A DNA stretch of 64,000 nucleotides from NCBI RefSeq assembly GCF_028281565.1, contig NZ_JANQJQ010000041.1:124001-188000 (forward strand). The letters are read 5' to 3'. Shown here piece after piece: positions 45,741 through 55,661 of this stretch. The notes beneath the pieces were generated by a model that ran no database searches, was not told the DNA's origin, and saw nothing but the letters and a program-made list of their open reading frames with translations. Source of the stretch: Seonamhaeicola sp. (GTDB taxonomy: Bacteria > Bacteroidota > Bacteroidia > Flavobacteriales > Flavobacteriaceae). Numbering within the stretch: position 1 is the stretch's first letter; each line of letters opens with the position of its first letter. A program made the position numbers and the translations under genes.

Positions 45741-48572
45741 ATGAAGACTTTAAGGTTAGTTCTAATAACACTTGTTGTACTCTCACATCAAATAAGTCAA
45801 GCTCAAAAAGAAACCGAAAGAATATACCTGTCCGGAACCGATAAGGATCATTTGGTGGCATGGGATTTCTTCTGTTCAGATGGGAGGAATAGTGGCAAAT
45901 GGACTAAAATAGGTGTGCCTTCATGTTGGGAGCAGCAAGGCTTTGGTACTTATGATTATGGCTATAGTTCGGGGAAATTAGAGGGTATGTCATCCGAACA
46001 CGGATTGTACAAGTATCAGTTTGAGGTACCCAAAGACTGGAAAGACAGGGATGTTAAAATTGTATTTGAAGGTGTCATGACCGATGCTGTTGTTAAGATT
46101 AATGGGAAAAAGGTTGGAGAAAAACATCAGGGTTCCTTTTATGAATTTAAATTTTCTATTTCGAAACTTTTAAAGTATGGACAAAATAACCTGTTAGAAG
46201 TTAAGGTAGACAAAATGTCCTCCAATGCATCCATCAATCAGGCAGAGCGGGCAGCAGACTTTTGGGTTTTTGGAGGGATTTATCGTCCCGTGTACTTAAG
46301 TGTGACTCCTAAAGATAATATAGATAGAGTGGCTATTGATGCCAAAGCAGATGGGCAAATTATCGCTGATGTATTTATAGATTCCAGGAAAGCCGATGAT
46401 GTGCAACTTGACCTTTTTGACTTGGCAGATAACAAAATACAAGCCATTAAAGCTGATGTAACTAAAGAAAATGATAAATGGCGCATAAAAGGTAAAGCAG
46501 CTAATGTTAAGGCCTGGAATCCCGAGTTTCCAAATCTGTACAAACTTCAAATTTCATTATTGAGCAAAAACAAAGAGGTGCTACATCAGATTGAAGAACA
46601 TATCGGTTTTAGAACGGTTGAAGTTTTAGAAGGTGATGGGATTTACGTTAATGGTGAGCGTATCAAGTTTAAGGGGGTAAACAGGCATGCCTTTCATCCG
46701 GCATCCGGAAGAACCACTTCAAAAAAGATCAGTATAGAACATGTGCAGCTCATGAAAGATATGAATATGAATGCCGTTCGTATGTCGCATTACCCGCCGG
46801 ATATACACTTTTTGGATGTATGTGACTCCCTCGGACTTTTTGTGCTTGATGAGATCTGTACCTGGCATAATCCTATGCTGGATACTGAAGTAGCCACTAA
46901 AATTGTTAAGGAAACAGTAGTACGAGATGTCAACCACCCGTCCATTTTGATGTGGGGTAATGGCAATGAACAAGGATGGAACCCTGAGGTGGATGACGAT
47001 TTCGGAAAATGGGATATTCAAAAACGAGAGGTGATCCATCCGTGGAGTATTTATAATAAGACGAATACCATTCATTATAGTCATTATCATTCCTTGATCA
47101 ATGATGCCTATTCAAAGGAGAAGATCTTATTTCCTACGGAATTTTTACATGGTTTATACGATGGCGGTCACGGCGCAGGATTGGAGGACTATTGGTTAAG
47201 AATGTGGAATTTACCCTTAAGTGCTGGCGGTTTCCTTTGGGATTTTGCCGATGAGGGTGTTGAAAGAACCGACAGGAATAATGAAATCGATTTACAGGGT
47301 AATAAGGCCAACGATGGTATTGTGGGGCCGTATTTGGAAAAAGAAGCCAGTTACTTTACTATCAAAGAAGTATGGTCGCCAATATATATAGAAGATAGGT
47401 TTATTAAGGATGATTTCAACGGTATTTTCAGATTAGAAAACCGGTACCATTATACCAATTTGAATCAATGTGCCATGACCGCTAAGTGGATAAAGTTTGA
47501 AGGGCCGGAAGGCGATAAAAAACATGTAATACTTTCTGAAGACAAAGTGGAGTTACCAAATCTGTCTCCAGGAGGAAAAGGAAAGTTCCATGTTGAAAAA
47601 CCATCAAATTGGAGATCGGCCGATGCTTTGCATCTTACTGCTGTTGATGTCTATGGAAAAGAGATTTTCACTTGGTCTTATCCTGTTTCCACTCCTGGTA
47701 AGGTGAGTGAGCCTTTAGTAGTATATGCAGGTGGTGGCGCTATTAAAACAGAAACAACAGACCAAAAAATTAAGGTGGAAGCAAATGATATGATCTATGT
47801 ATTCTCAAAGGAAACCGGTGTGCTTTTAGAGGTGAAGAAGGGCCATCAGGTCATTCCGCTTAAAGATGGGCCTGTCATTCTAAAACAGAAAGCAAAAATT
47901 GAGAACATTACCGTAACCGCTCTGGAAGATAAAGTTGAAATACTGACCGTTTTTGAAAAAACAGATAGGTCCCCAGGGTGGTCAACCATTAAAGAATATG
48001 CTTCAGATATATTTAAATGGACTGTTCATCCTAATGGCTTGTTGGATTTGAGGGTGGAATTTAAAGGGTATAGAAACTTGAAAGGTTATAGGGGGATTAC
48101 CTTTTCATTCCCTGAAGAAGAAGTTGCAGGCATGAAATGGTTGGGAGACGGGCCTTACCGTGTTTGGAGAAATAGAATGAAAGGCACACGTTTTCAGGTT
48201 TGGGAAAACGATTATAACAATACGGTAACCGGGGAAGCAGGAGAAGACCAATTTGTGTACCCGGAATTTAAAGGCTTCTTTTCAAGTGTATACTGGTCTA
48301 AGGTGAAAGGAAATCACAATAACGGATTCACCGTGTATTGCAGAACGCCGCATACTTATTTAAGAATGTTGACGCCTCAGGAACCTAAGGTAAATAAAAA
48401 AGGAAAAACACATCCTACATTTCCTGAAGGAGACATTTCTTTTGTAATGAATGTTCCCGGGATTGGAACTAAATTTCAGTTCCCTGAAAGCATGGGGCCA
48501 CAAGGAAACCCGGAACACTATTTTGGAAATGACGATGCCCCCATCGTACTGGACTTAACTTTTGAGTTTTGA
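45741..48572 (+). CDS. GH2-family glycoside hydrolase, exported, large form
   Basis: The frame is open from 45699, but the ATG at 45741 precedes a normal signal peptide (MKTLRLVLITLVVLSHQISQ), so the protein has 943 residues. The GH2 domains are a jelly roll with IGVPSCWEQQGFGTYDYG, an Ig-like domain, and a barrel with FKGVNRHAFHP, E410 in GNGNEQGWN (acid/base) and E467 in FPTEFLHG (likely nucleophile). The C-terminal 300 residues resemble the beta-galactosidase small-chain-type domain, including EEEVAGMKWLGDGPYRVWRNR. It is first after the phased-repeat promoter. The next gene is its tandem paralogue. It should be a beta-galactosidase-like exo-enzyme on galactan oligosaccharides. Confidence 0.92.
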   Translation: MKTLRLVLITLVVLSHQISQAQKETERIYLSGTDKDHLVAWDFFCSDGRNSGKWTKIGVPSCWEQQGFGTYDYGYSSGKLEGMSSEHGLYKYQFEVPKDWKDRDVKIVFEGVMTDAVVKINGKKVGEKHQGSFYEFKFSISKLLKYGQNNLLEVKVDKMSSNASINQAERAADFWVFGGIYRPVYLSVTPKDNIDRVAIDAKADGQIIADVFIDSRKADDVQLDLFDLADNKIQAIKADVTKENDKWRIKGKAANVKAWNPEFPNLYKLQISLLSKNKEVLHQIEEHIGFRTVEVLEGDGIYVNGERIKFKGVNRHAFHPASGRTTSKKISIEHVQLMKDMNMNAVRMSHYPPDIHFLDVCDSLGLFVLDEICTWHNPMLDTEVATKIVKETVVRDVNHPSILMWGNGNEQGWNPEVDDDFGKWDIQKREVIHPWSIYNKTNTIHYSHYHSLINDAYSKEKILFPTEFLHGLYDGGHGAGLEDYWLRMWNLPLSAGGFLWDFADEGVERTDRNNEIDLQGNKANDGIVGPYLEKEASYFTIKEVWSPIYIEDRFIKDDFNGIFRLENRYHYTNLNQCAMTAKWIKFEGPEGDKKHVILSEDKVELPNLSPGGKGKFHVEKPSNWRSADALHLTAVDVYGKEIFTWSYPVSTPGKVSEPLVVYAGGGAIKTETTDQKIKVEANDMIYVFSKETGVLLEVKKGHQVIPLKDGPVILKQKAKIENITVTALEDKVEILTVFEKTDRSPGWSTIKEYASDIFKWTVHPNGLLDLRVEFKGYRNLKGYRGITFSFPEEEVAGMKWLGDGPYRVWRNRMKGTRFQVWENDYNNTVTGEAGEDQFVYPEFKGFFSSVYWSKVKGNHNNGFTVYCRTPHTYLRMLTPQEPKVNKKGKTHPTFPEGDISFVMNVPGIGTKFQFPESMGPQGNPEHYFGNDDAPIVLDLTFEF

Positions 48573-48652
48573 CAATATCCCCTTGAGGATTATCGAAACG
48601 GAAATATATTTTCGTTGAAGATACCGAGCGTAGCTCAATAGGGGTGTTTTGA
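48573..48652. repeat. Palindromic repeat (ATATCCCCTTGAGGATTATCGAAA type)
   Basis: AATATCCCCTTGAGGATTATCGAAACG and GAGCGTAGCTCAATAGGGGTGTTTT can pair end to end (ATCCCCT with AGGGGTG) and contain a GAGC/GCTC inner arm. The right end runs into T residues, so it can also act as a terminator. A second copy is at about 63787-63836. Confidence 0.7.
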
Positions 48653-48679
48653 CACTATTGACAATACAACTAAACTATT

Positions 48680-51505
48680 ATGAGACAATTTTTTTCATTC
48701 TTATTACTGATAACTTCTTTTTTTAGTTCGGTTTTAATATATGCCCAAAGTAAAACCGAAATTAAATACCTTTCGGGAACCGATAAGGACCATACCGTGG
48801 CATGGAACTTCTTTTGTTCCGATGGTATGCAAAGTGGCAAATGGGCTAAAATTGGCGTGCCTTCCTGCTGGGAATTACAAGGCTTTGGGAACTACAATTA
48901 CGGTCGTGATTATAAGGCGAATAAACCATCTCATGATGAACACGGGCTTTATAAACACAAGTTCAGGATTCCGGCCGACTGGAAAGGCAAACAAATAAAA
49001 ATTGTCTTTGAAGGAGTGATGACCGATGCTCAGGTAAAGATCAACGGCAAGTTGGCCGGCGCTAAACATCAGGGTGCCTTTTATGAGTTCAAATACAATA
49101 TTACCAAACTCTTAAAATTCGGAGCAGAGAACTTATTAGAGGTTAGAGTAGATAAAATGTCCTCGAACAGATCCATTAATGCCGCAGAGCGAAACACAGA
49201 CTTTTGGATTTTTGGAGGCATTTACCGCCCGGTATATTTAGAGGTTTTACCAAAGGAGCATATTGAGCGAGTAGCTATTGATGCCAAAGCTAATGGCCAA
49301 TTAACTACCGAAATATATACCCCTTCAAAGAAGGCGGCATCCGCACAAATAGTATTAGCAGATTTAAAAGGGAATAAGGTTCAGGACTTAGATGCCAAAA
49401 TTGATAAACAGGAAGGAAAACTGACCCTTTCTGCTAAAGCTGCTAATATAAAAACATGGACGGCAGAAAAGCCCAATCTATACCAACTAAAAATTAACCT
49501 GCTGGATAAGAAGGGGAATAGCTTACATGAAATTTCTAAGCGTATTGGTTTCCGAACCGTTGAAATCCGTGAAAGTGACGGTATTTATGTCAACGACAAA
49601 AAAATCAAATTTAAAGGTGTTAACAGGCATAGTTTTCACCCGGAGTCGGGACGTACCACTTCCAAAGCATTGAGTATTGAACATGTGAAAATGATGAAAG
49701 ACATGAACATGAATGCCGTGAGAATGTCACATTATCCACCTGATGTGCATTTCCTGGACGTTTGTGATTCCCTGGGCTTATTTGTTCTGGATGAGCTTTG
49801 TACCTGGCATGTGCCGTACCTTGATACGGATGTTGGGAAGAAACTTATTAAGGAACTCGTGGTGCGTGATGTCAATCACCCTTCCATTCTAATATGGGAC
49901 AACGGTAATGAAACCGGATGGAACCTGGAATTGGATGATGAATTTGCAAAATGGGACATTCAAAAGCGGGAAGTCATTCACCCATGGAACTCATTCAAAA
50001 AAATGAATACCATGCATTATCCGGATTATTATATGTTCGCTTTTGATGCTCCCGTAAAGGATAAAATCTATTTTCCAACAGAATTTTTGCATGGATTATA
50101 TGATGGTGGTCACGGCGCAGGACTGGATGACTACTGGAAGCAAATATGGAACATGCCTTTGGCTGCGGGAGGCTTTTTATGGGATTTCGCTGATGAAGGT
50201 GTTATTAGAACAGACAAAGGCGGCATTATTGATGTGGATGGCAACCATGCTCCGGACGGCATTGTAGGACCCTATGGCGAAAAAGAAGGAAGCTATTTTA
50301 CCATTAAGGAAGTATGGTCGCCCATTTATATTGCAGACCGCTATATAAGGGATGATTTTTCAGGAGTGTTCCGGGTGGAAAATCGTTACCATTTCACCAA
50401 TTTAAATGAGTGTAACATGACGGCCAAATGGGTTAATTTCCATGGGCCAAATGGAACAACCGATATTACAGTATTGTCTGAAAGTCAGGTGGAGTTGCCG
50501 GCCTTAGTACCTGGAGCAAAAGGAAACTTCAGTGTTAAGAAACCATCCAATTGGAAATTGGCCGATGCCCTGTTTTTAACGGCAATAGATATTCACGGTA
50601 TGGAAATCTTCACCTGGACATATCCAGTAAAAACGGCTAAGCAACTTAATAGTACGAATGTGAGTTATAGTGGTGATAGCAGTGTTCAGACGGTTACCAC
50701 TGGAGATATCATAACCTTAAATGCCGGTGCCAATGAATATAAGTTTTCTGCCAAAACAGGCTTATTAAAAGCCGTTACAAAAAACGGAACGCTGATTCCT
50801 TTAACGGAGGGGCCTGTATTTTTAGGAAATAAGACAGCCCTGGAATCAGTTCAGGTGAATACTTTGGATGATAAAGTTGAAATCACCGGTTTGTTCAAAA
50901 AAAGAAAAAAGTATCATGATTGGAAGGATAACAAGGAAATGACTCAGGATTTCTTTAAGTGGACCGTATATCCCAATGGCTTACTTCATTTAAGAGCAGC
51001 ACTGAGAAACCAGAAAATAGTAGAAGGTTATATGGGGATTACTTTCTCATTTCCCGAAGAAGAAGTTAAAGGAATGAAGTGGTTAGGCGATGGTCCGTAT
51101 CGCGTATGGAGAAATCGTATGAAAGGCACCAAATTCCAGGTTTGGGAAAACGATTATAACAATACCATAACAGGGGAATCCGGTTGGGTGTATCCCGAGT
51201 TTAAAGGGTTCTTTTCAAGTATCCATTGGGTGAAATTGCACGGTAAGAAAGATAATGGCTTTACAGTCTACTGCCATTCAGATTTAACCTTTTTAAGAAT
51301 GCTAACCCCTGACCAACCGGCGGAGCCTATGCGTGGGGCTACCGTAAAAGAATTTCCAAAGGGCGATATTTCATTTGTGAAAAATATTCCGGCTATGGGT
51401 ACCAAATTTATGCCGGCTACCTCGTCGGGCCCACAAGGAAGCTCAAAGAACTATTTTGGAAATGTTGATGAGCCTATTGTGATTGAATTAACTTTTGAAT
51501 TTTAG
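48680..51505 (+). CDS. GH2-family glycoside hydrolase, exported, tandem paralogue of 45741
   Basis: This 941-residue protein has a signal peptide ending near LIYAQ. It matches 45741 throughout: YLSGTDKDHTVAW, IGVPSCWELQGFGNYNYG, FKGVNRHSFHPESGRTTSK, E411 in WDNGNETGWN, E468 in FPTEFLHGLYDGGHGAG, and KGMKWLGDGPYRVWRNRMKG. The two are clearly a tandem duplication. The acid/base region differs (GNGNEQ against DNGNET) and the loop before the nucleophile differs strongly, which points to different aglycone specificities. It follows 107 nt after its paralogue, across a palindromic repeat that could attenuate read-through. Confidence 0.92.
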   Translation: MRQFFSFLLLITSFFSSVLIYAQSKTEIKYLSGTDKDHTVAWNFFCSDGMQSGKWAKIGVPSCWELQGFGNYNYGRDYKANKPSHDEHGLYKHKFRIPADWKGKQIKIVFEGVMTDAQVKINGKLAGAKHQGAFYEFKYNITKLLKFGAENLLEVRVDKMSSNRSINAAERNTDFWIFGGIYRPVYLEVLPKEHIERVAIDAKANGQLTTEIYTPSKKAASAQIVLADLKGNKVQDLDAKIDKQEGKLTLSAKAANIKTWTAEKPNLYQLKINLLDKKGNSLHEISKRIGFRTVEIRESDGIYVNDKKIKFKGVNRHSFHPESGRTTSKALSIEHVKMMKDMNMNAVRMSHYPPDVHFLDVCDSLGLFVLDELCTWHVPYLDTDVGKKLIKELVVRDVNHPSILIWDNGNETGWNLELDDEFAKWDIQKREVIHPWNSFKKMNTMHYPDYYMFAFDAPVKDKIYFPTEFLHGLYDGGHGAGLDDYWKQIWNMPLAAGGFLWDFADEGVIRTDKGGIIDVDGNHAPDGIVGPYGEKEGSYFTIKEVWSPIYIADRYIRDDFSGVFRVENRYHFTNLNECNMTAKWVNFHGPNGTTDITVLSESQVELPALVPGAKGNFSVKKPSNWKLADALFLTAIDIHGMEIFTWTYPVKTAKQLNSTNVSYSGDSSVQTVTTGDIITLNAGANEYKFSAKTGLLKAVTKNGTLIPLTEGPVFLGNKTALESVQVNTLDDKVEITGLFKKRKKYHDWKDNKEMTQDFFKWTVYPNGLLHLRAALRNQKIVEGYMGITFSFPEEEVKGMKWLGDGPYRVWRNRMKGTKFQVWENDYNNTITGESGWVYPEFKGFFSSIHWVKLHGKKDNGFTVYCHSDLTFLRMLTPDQPAEPMRGATVKEFPKGDISFVKNIPAMGTKFMPATSSGPQGSSKNYFGNVDEPIVIELTFEF

Positions 51506-51509
51506 TAAG

Positions 51510-51566
51510 TCTCTCGCAAAGACGCAAAGAAGAAATAAGTTTTGTGACTTAGCGTCTTAGCGAGAA
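51510..51566. repeat. Palindromic repeat (TCTCGCAAAGACGC ... GCGTCTTAGCGAGA)
   Basis: TCTCGCAAAGACGC near the left end pairs with GCGTCTTAGCGAGA near the right end with few mismatches, giving a long stem. Its left arm recurs at about 63710-63733 (TCTCGCAAAGGCGCGAAGACGC). It fills the gap between the GH2 and GH117 genes. Confidence 0.75.
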
Positions 51567-51608
51567 AAATAGAACGAGTATTAACAGCTTAAATAAAGAT
51601 CTTTATAC

Positions 51609-52925
51609 ATGAAAAAAATTCTATACATCTTAAGTGTGTGCATAATTTTACTATCATGCCAACAAAAAGTAACACCGGAACAAAAAGAAAAAGAAAGTAC
51701 TGAAGAAACCGCTAATGAAGAGTTTCCATTTTTTGTTCCTTCTGAAAAGCCAGACCGTCCGTTGAGCGCTGCCGTAGTGCGTAACTATGACGCTTACGAG
51801 AGTTTACGTCCGGAGCAAACCGAACTGTACACCCAATTTAAATATACCAAACTAAAGGGCTTTGATTACAATGGGGGTGATGGTACAATTACCCGACGCG
51901 ACCCGTCAAAAGTCATTTATGAAAACGGAAAATACTATGTATGGTATACCGGTCGTAAAAGTCCTATAAAGCCTGTTGGGATGTCCCGGGCCAAAGAAGC
52001 TACGGACGTTATCCCCTCATCAGATTGGGATTTAGCCGATATCTGGTACGCCACATCAGAAGATGGTTTTACATGGGAAGAGCAGGGGATCGCCGTACCC
52101 CGTCCACCAAAACCACAACCGGGCTGGCGTTCGGTTACAACCACAGATATCTTAAAGTGGAAAGGTAAATACTATCTATACTTCCAGGCCTTTATGGAGG
52201 CCAGTGGATTACGCGGTGATTTTTGTCCGGTTTCAGTGGCTTATGCCGATTCTCCTGACGGCCCCTGGACACATACCAGAAAAGTCGTTTTGCCTAATGG
52301 GCCGGAAGGATCCTGGGACCAATACTCCATTCATGATCCCTATCCCTTGGTACATGATGGGAAAATCTATCTGTATTATAAAGGCGACTTCGACAAGCGT
52401 CCGGAGTTAAAACCATCAAAAATTAGAATGCAGGGATTAGCTATTGCCGAAGACCCGCTGGGGCCATTTGAAAAGCATCCGTTAAACCCAGTTATCAATT
52501 CAGGCCATGAAACCACCTTGTTCCCTTTTAGAGAAGGGGTGGCGGCTATTGTACAACGGGATGGTCAGGAACACAATACCATTCAATATGCCAAAGACTG
52601 GGTGAATTTTGAAATTGCTTCCATCACCGAATTGATGCCATTAGCAGCAGGGCCTTATGTGCCGGATGCGTTTACAGATACCAAAGACGGCAGAGGGATC
52701 ACCTGGGGGATATCGCATTTTATCAATGCCGATGGCAATTGGAACCATACGGTATTAACGCGCTTTGATTGTGACTTAAGCCTGGATGTCCATGATGATA
52801 ATATGAAAAAACATTACTATACCTATCCTCAGGATTTTTACTATACGGAACACGGTTTGAGTGCGAAGCAAAAGGAACGTATAAAAAAAGAAAACCAAAG
52901 ATTAAAAGAGCAATCAACAAACTAA
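51609..52925 (+). CDS. GH117-family alpha-3,6-anhydro-galactosidase-like lipoprotein
   Basis: This 438-residue lipoprotein (lipobox LLSC) has the full GH117 set: TITRRDPSKVIYENGKYYVW, LADIWYATSEDGFTWEEQG, IHDPYPLVHDGKIYLYYK and INSGHETTLFPF. All three conserved acidic residues are present. It is closest to 37623 in the region around PRPPKPQPGWRSVTTTDILKW. It belongs to the second galactan operon, behind the tandem GH2 genes, and is followed by a GH29 gene after 27 nt. Expected role: release of 3,6-anhydro-galactose from the non-reducing end of oligosaccharides, alternating with GH2 trimming. Confidence 0.9.
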   Translation: MKKILYILSVCIILLSCQQKVTPEQKEKESTEETANEEFPFFVPSEKPDRPLSAAVVRNYDAYESLRPEQTELYTQFKYTKLKGFDYNGGDGTITRRDPSKVIYENGKYYVWYTGRKSPIKPVGMSRAKEATDVIPSSDWDLADIWYATSEDGFTWEEQGIAVPRPPKPQPGWRSVTTTDILKWKGKYYLYFQAFMEASGLRGDFCPVSVAYADSPDGPWTHTRKVVLPNGPEGSWDQYSIHDPYPLVHDGKIYLYYKGDFDKRPELKPSKIRMQGLAIAEDPLGPFEKHPLNPVINSGHETTLFPFREGVAAIVQRDGQEHNTIQYAKDWVNFEIASITELMPLAAGPYVPDAFTDTKDGRGITWGISHFINADGNWNHTVLTRFDCDLSLDVHDDNMKKHYYTYPQDFYYTEHGLSAKQKERIKKENQRLKEQSTN

Positions 52926-52952
52926 AAACTTACAATGTAAACGGCATTTAAT

Positions 52953-54476
52953 ATGAAACTAACTAAATTATTTATGGTTGTACTATTGGTAAGTTCTGCG
53001 GCTTGCAAACAAGAGGTAAAAAAAACGGAAACTGTAGCCTTTAAATACGAACCTAATTTTGAATCCCTTTCAATAAAGGAAGCGGCTCCGGAGTGGTTTG
53101 CCGATGCCAAATTGGGGATGTATTTCCACTGGGGTCCTTATAGTGTGCCGGCCTATGGCAGTGCCTGGTACCCATGCAATATGTATATAAAAGCAAGTGA
53201 TGTCAACAAGTTTCATGAAAAGAACTATGGGCCTATTGAAGAATTTGGATACGAAGATTTTATCCCTATGTTTACAGCAGAGCATTTTGATGCCGAAGAT
53301 TGGGCAGACCTCTTTGAAATGACGGGAGCTAAATTTGCCGGGCCCGTGGCTCAGCATCACGATGGATTCGCTATGTGGGATAGTGAAATTAATCCTTGGA
53401 ATGCCGGTGATATGGGGCCTAAAAGAGATATTGTAGGTGAGTTATTCGAATCTCTTAAAAAACGAAACATCAAAACATTGGCGACCTTCCATCATGCCAG
53501 AAACGGACAGCGTAACGCTAAGGTTCCGGAGCGTTGGGGAAGAAATGGTTTTAATAGTCACTACCCTTACCATCCGGATTTACCAACGGCTACTACCGAC
53601 CCTAAGCTTCGTAAGTTATTCGGAAACTGGGAAAAGATTGAGGATTTTAACCAATATTGGTATGACCAGGCTGTGGAGGTTGTAGATAAGTACAATCCCG
53701 ATATTCTGTGGTACGATTCCTGGCTAAATATGATTCCGGAACAAAAGATAAACGAGATGGTGGCTTATCATTTTAATAGTGGGCTTAAGCATGATAAAGA
53801 GGTTGTGGTCTGTAGTAAACATCAGGATATCCCTTTAGAATATGGCATTGACGACCTTGAACAGGGCGGACGTAGGGACATTTATCCCTTGCCCTGGATG
53901 ACTGATATCACCTTAAGTGATAAACGCTGGATGTACGTGGAGGGTGAAAAATACAAGGATGCGGCCCTGGTGGTAAGGAACATGATCGACGTTTGGAGTA
54001 AAAACGGCACCGTTTTATTAAACATATCCCCACGAGCCGACGGTGTCATCAATCAGGAACAGAGGGACATTTTAAAGGAAATAGGAGCCTGGATGAAAGT
54101 GCATGGCGAAGCCGTTTATGGGACGCGTCCGTTTAAAATTTTCGGATATGGTACCGCTAATGCCTCCGATGCTTCCCATGACGGGCAATCGGCTAAGGTA
54201 AAATACACGGCTTCAGACGTACGTTATACCGTCGCAAAAGACAAAAAATCCATGTATGTTTTCTTTTTGGGAGTTCCTAAGGGTGGAAAGCAAATAAAAA
54301 TGAGAGCGATTGGTGGGCTTCATAGAAACCTGCCACCATCACCTATAAAGGATATTAAGTTGATAGGCTCCGACGCTAAGGTAGCATGGGAGCTTACCAC
54401 GCAAACCTTGCTCATTAAATTCCCGGAAGTGGAGTATAACCCTATCGCTACGGTTTTAAAATTGGAGTTAGAATAG
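52953..54476 (+). CDS. GH29 alpha-L-fucosidase-like lipoprotein
   Basis: This 507-residue lipoprotein (lipobox SSAAC) has the GH29 blocks APEWFADAKLGMYFHWG, AQHHDGFAMW, TFHHARNG and PDILWYDSWL, whose Asp is the expected nucleophile. A C-terminal beta-sandwich follows. It is lipid-anchored, unlike the GH29 protein at 17038. In red-algal galactan loci, GH29 enzymes can act as alpha-L-galactosidases after sulfate removal; whether this one prefers fucose or L-galactose cannot be read from the sequence. It is followed by an inverted-repeat element and a GH16 gene. Confidence 0.92.
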   Translation: MKLTKLFMVVLLVSSAACKQEVKKTETVAFKYEPNFESLSIKEAAPEWFADAKLGMYFHWGPYSVPAYGSAWYPCNMYIKASDVNKFHEKNYGPIEEFGYEDFIPMFTAEHFDAEDWADLFEMTGAKFAGPVAQHHDGFAMWDSEINPWNAGDMGPKRDIVGELFESLKKRNIKTLATFHHARNGQRNAKVPERWGRNGFNSHYPYHPDLPTATTDPKLRKLFGNWEKIEDFNQYWYDQAVEVVDKYNPDILWYDSWLNMIPEQKINEMVAYHFNSGLKHDKEVVVCSKHQDIPLEYGIDDLEQGGRRDIYPLPWMTDITLSDKRWMYVEGEKYKDAALVVRNMIDVWSKNGTVLLNISPRADGVINQEQRDILKEIGAWMKVHGEAVYGTRPFKIFGYGTANASDASHDGQSAKVKYTASDVRYTVAKDKKSMYVFFLGVPKGGKQIKMRAIGGLHRNLPPSPIKDIKLIGSDAKVAWELTTQTLLIKFPEVEYNPIATVLKLELE

Positions 54477-54570
54477 TAGCGGATTTTTTTTATACAATCC
54501 TTAGACAAAACACATTTGTTCCATCAAGAAACACATATGTAGTTTAGTCTCGTTTTAGGAATAGATACCT

Positions 54571-54714
54571 TTGAGACTGTCTAAAAAGTATGACCTTGTC
54601 ACACTGAGCGCAGTCGAAGTGCATTGCAGGTTCTAATGACACCTGATAATTAATTAGGTAAGATTCTGAAACGAGTTCAGAATGACAGAACAAAGTGCTT
54701 TTAGACAGTCTCAA
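54571..54714. mobile_element. MITE-like 144-bp element with a palindromic repeat nested inside
   Basis: TTGAGACTGTCTAAAAAG (54571-54588) and CTTTTAGACAGTCTCAA (54698-54714) are 17-bp terminal inverted repeats with a single-base indel. Between them lies a dispersed palindromic element (54598-54685: GTCACACTGAGCGCAGTCGAAGTG ... GATTCTGAAACGAGTTCAGAATGAC). There is no coding capacity. GAGACTGTCTAAAA-type ends recall insertion-sequence ends in Bacteroidetes, so a non-autonomous transposon is likely. I see no clear target-site duplication. Confidence 0.6.
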
Positions 54715-54765
54715 TTATTTTATGCGTATCAAATTAAAACTCTAATAATACTTTTAATACGAATC

Positions 54766-55638
54766 ATGAAAACATTTAAACAACTTTCAATTATAGTTTT
54801 GCTTCTAACGGTTGGCGTAACCTATGCTCAGGATGCCCCTTATTTCTCTGATGGCGAAGATCCCAAACCAGCAGGTAAAAGTTGGAAGCTGATAAAAGGT
54901 ATGTCTGATGAATTCAACGGCAAAAAGGTAAATGAAAAGAAATGGCAAATTTCTGGCCAGGGGTGGATCGGAAGAGCTCCGGGCTTGTTTTTGGCGGACA
55001 ATATTAAAGTAGAGGGTGGTAACCTACAGATTACCTCAACTAAATTACCGAAACCAGTAGTGAAACAAGGCAAGACCTTTACGCATGGCGGTGGTTATGT
55101 GGGATCCTGGAAAGGTATGACCTATGGATATTATGAATGTAGAATGAAAGCCAATAAAACCTTTATGTCGTCTACCTTTTGGCTTATAAATGACCGAAAT
55201 GAAACCACTGGTTGCGATAAAAGAACCACCGAGTTGGATATACAGGAATGTGTAGGGCAGATGTCGGGCGATCAGGAGTTTATCAAAAAAATGTTGAATC
55301 ATATGAATTCCAATACCCATAGTCGCGGTATTAAAGAAGGGTGTGATATACCTGCTGGTTCATTAGGAGCTAAGGCACCGTTAGGAGGATTGGCATCAGA
55401 TGACTATCACGTCTATGGCGTATGGTGGAAAAGTAAGGATGAGGTATTATTCTTCTTAGACGGTAAATTCCAATCTAAAGTAAAACCTAAAGCGGACTTT
55501 AGTATCCCAATGCATTTAAGAATGGTTGTTGAAACTTATAATTGGAATCCGGTTCCGGCTGATGGCGGGATGACCGGCTCAAAGGAAGATAGAACAACGT
55601 TATACGATTGGGTGCGTTCCTGGAAGTTGGTGAACTAA
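54766..55638 (+). CDS. GH16-family agarase/porphyranase-like endo-glycanase, exported
   Basis: The frame opens at 54682 inside the MITE-like element, but the ATG at 54766 precedes a normal signal peptide (LSIIVLLLTVGVTYAQ); 290 residues. The GH16 features are GMSDEFNGKKVNEKKW, YGYYECRMKANKTFMSSTFWL and the catalytic block E156-L-D-I-Q-E161-C-V-G. The latter is the form seen in beta-agarases and beta-porphyranases rather than laminarinases. It lacks extra modules. It should make the endo-cuts in the galactan backbone that feed the GH117, GH2 and GH29 enzymes encoded upstream. A strong terminator follows 23 nt after its stop, closing the operon. Confidence 0.9.
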   Translation: MKTFKQLSIIVLLLTVGVTYAQDAPYFSDGEDPKPAGKSWKLIKGMSDEFNGKKVNEKKWQISGQGWIGRAPGLFLADNIKVEGGNLQITSTKLPKPVVKQGKTFTHGGGYVGSWKGMTYGYYECRMKANKTFMSSTFWLINDRNETTGCDKRTTELDIQECVGQMSGDQEFIKKMLNHMNSNTHSRGIKEGCDIPAGSLGAKAPLGGLASDDYHVYGVWWKSKDEVLFFLDGKFQSKVKPKADFSIPMHLRMVVETYNWNPVPADGGMTGSKEDRTTLYDWVRSWKLVN

Positions 55639-55661
55639 TAACTTAATATAGAATTGATTTT

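Noticed and set aside
51510-51566. Possible CRISPR-like or tRNA-like structure between the GH2 and GH117 genes
   Set aside because: It is a single imperfect stem without spacer arrays or tRNA landmarks, and its arm recurs as a dispersed intergenic repeat.
54682-54765. N-terminal 28-codon extension of the second GH16 gene
   Set aside because: Its ATG lies within the palindromic/MITE-like element; the ATG at 54766 starts a clean signal peptide.
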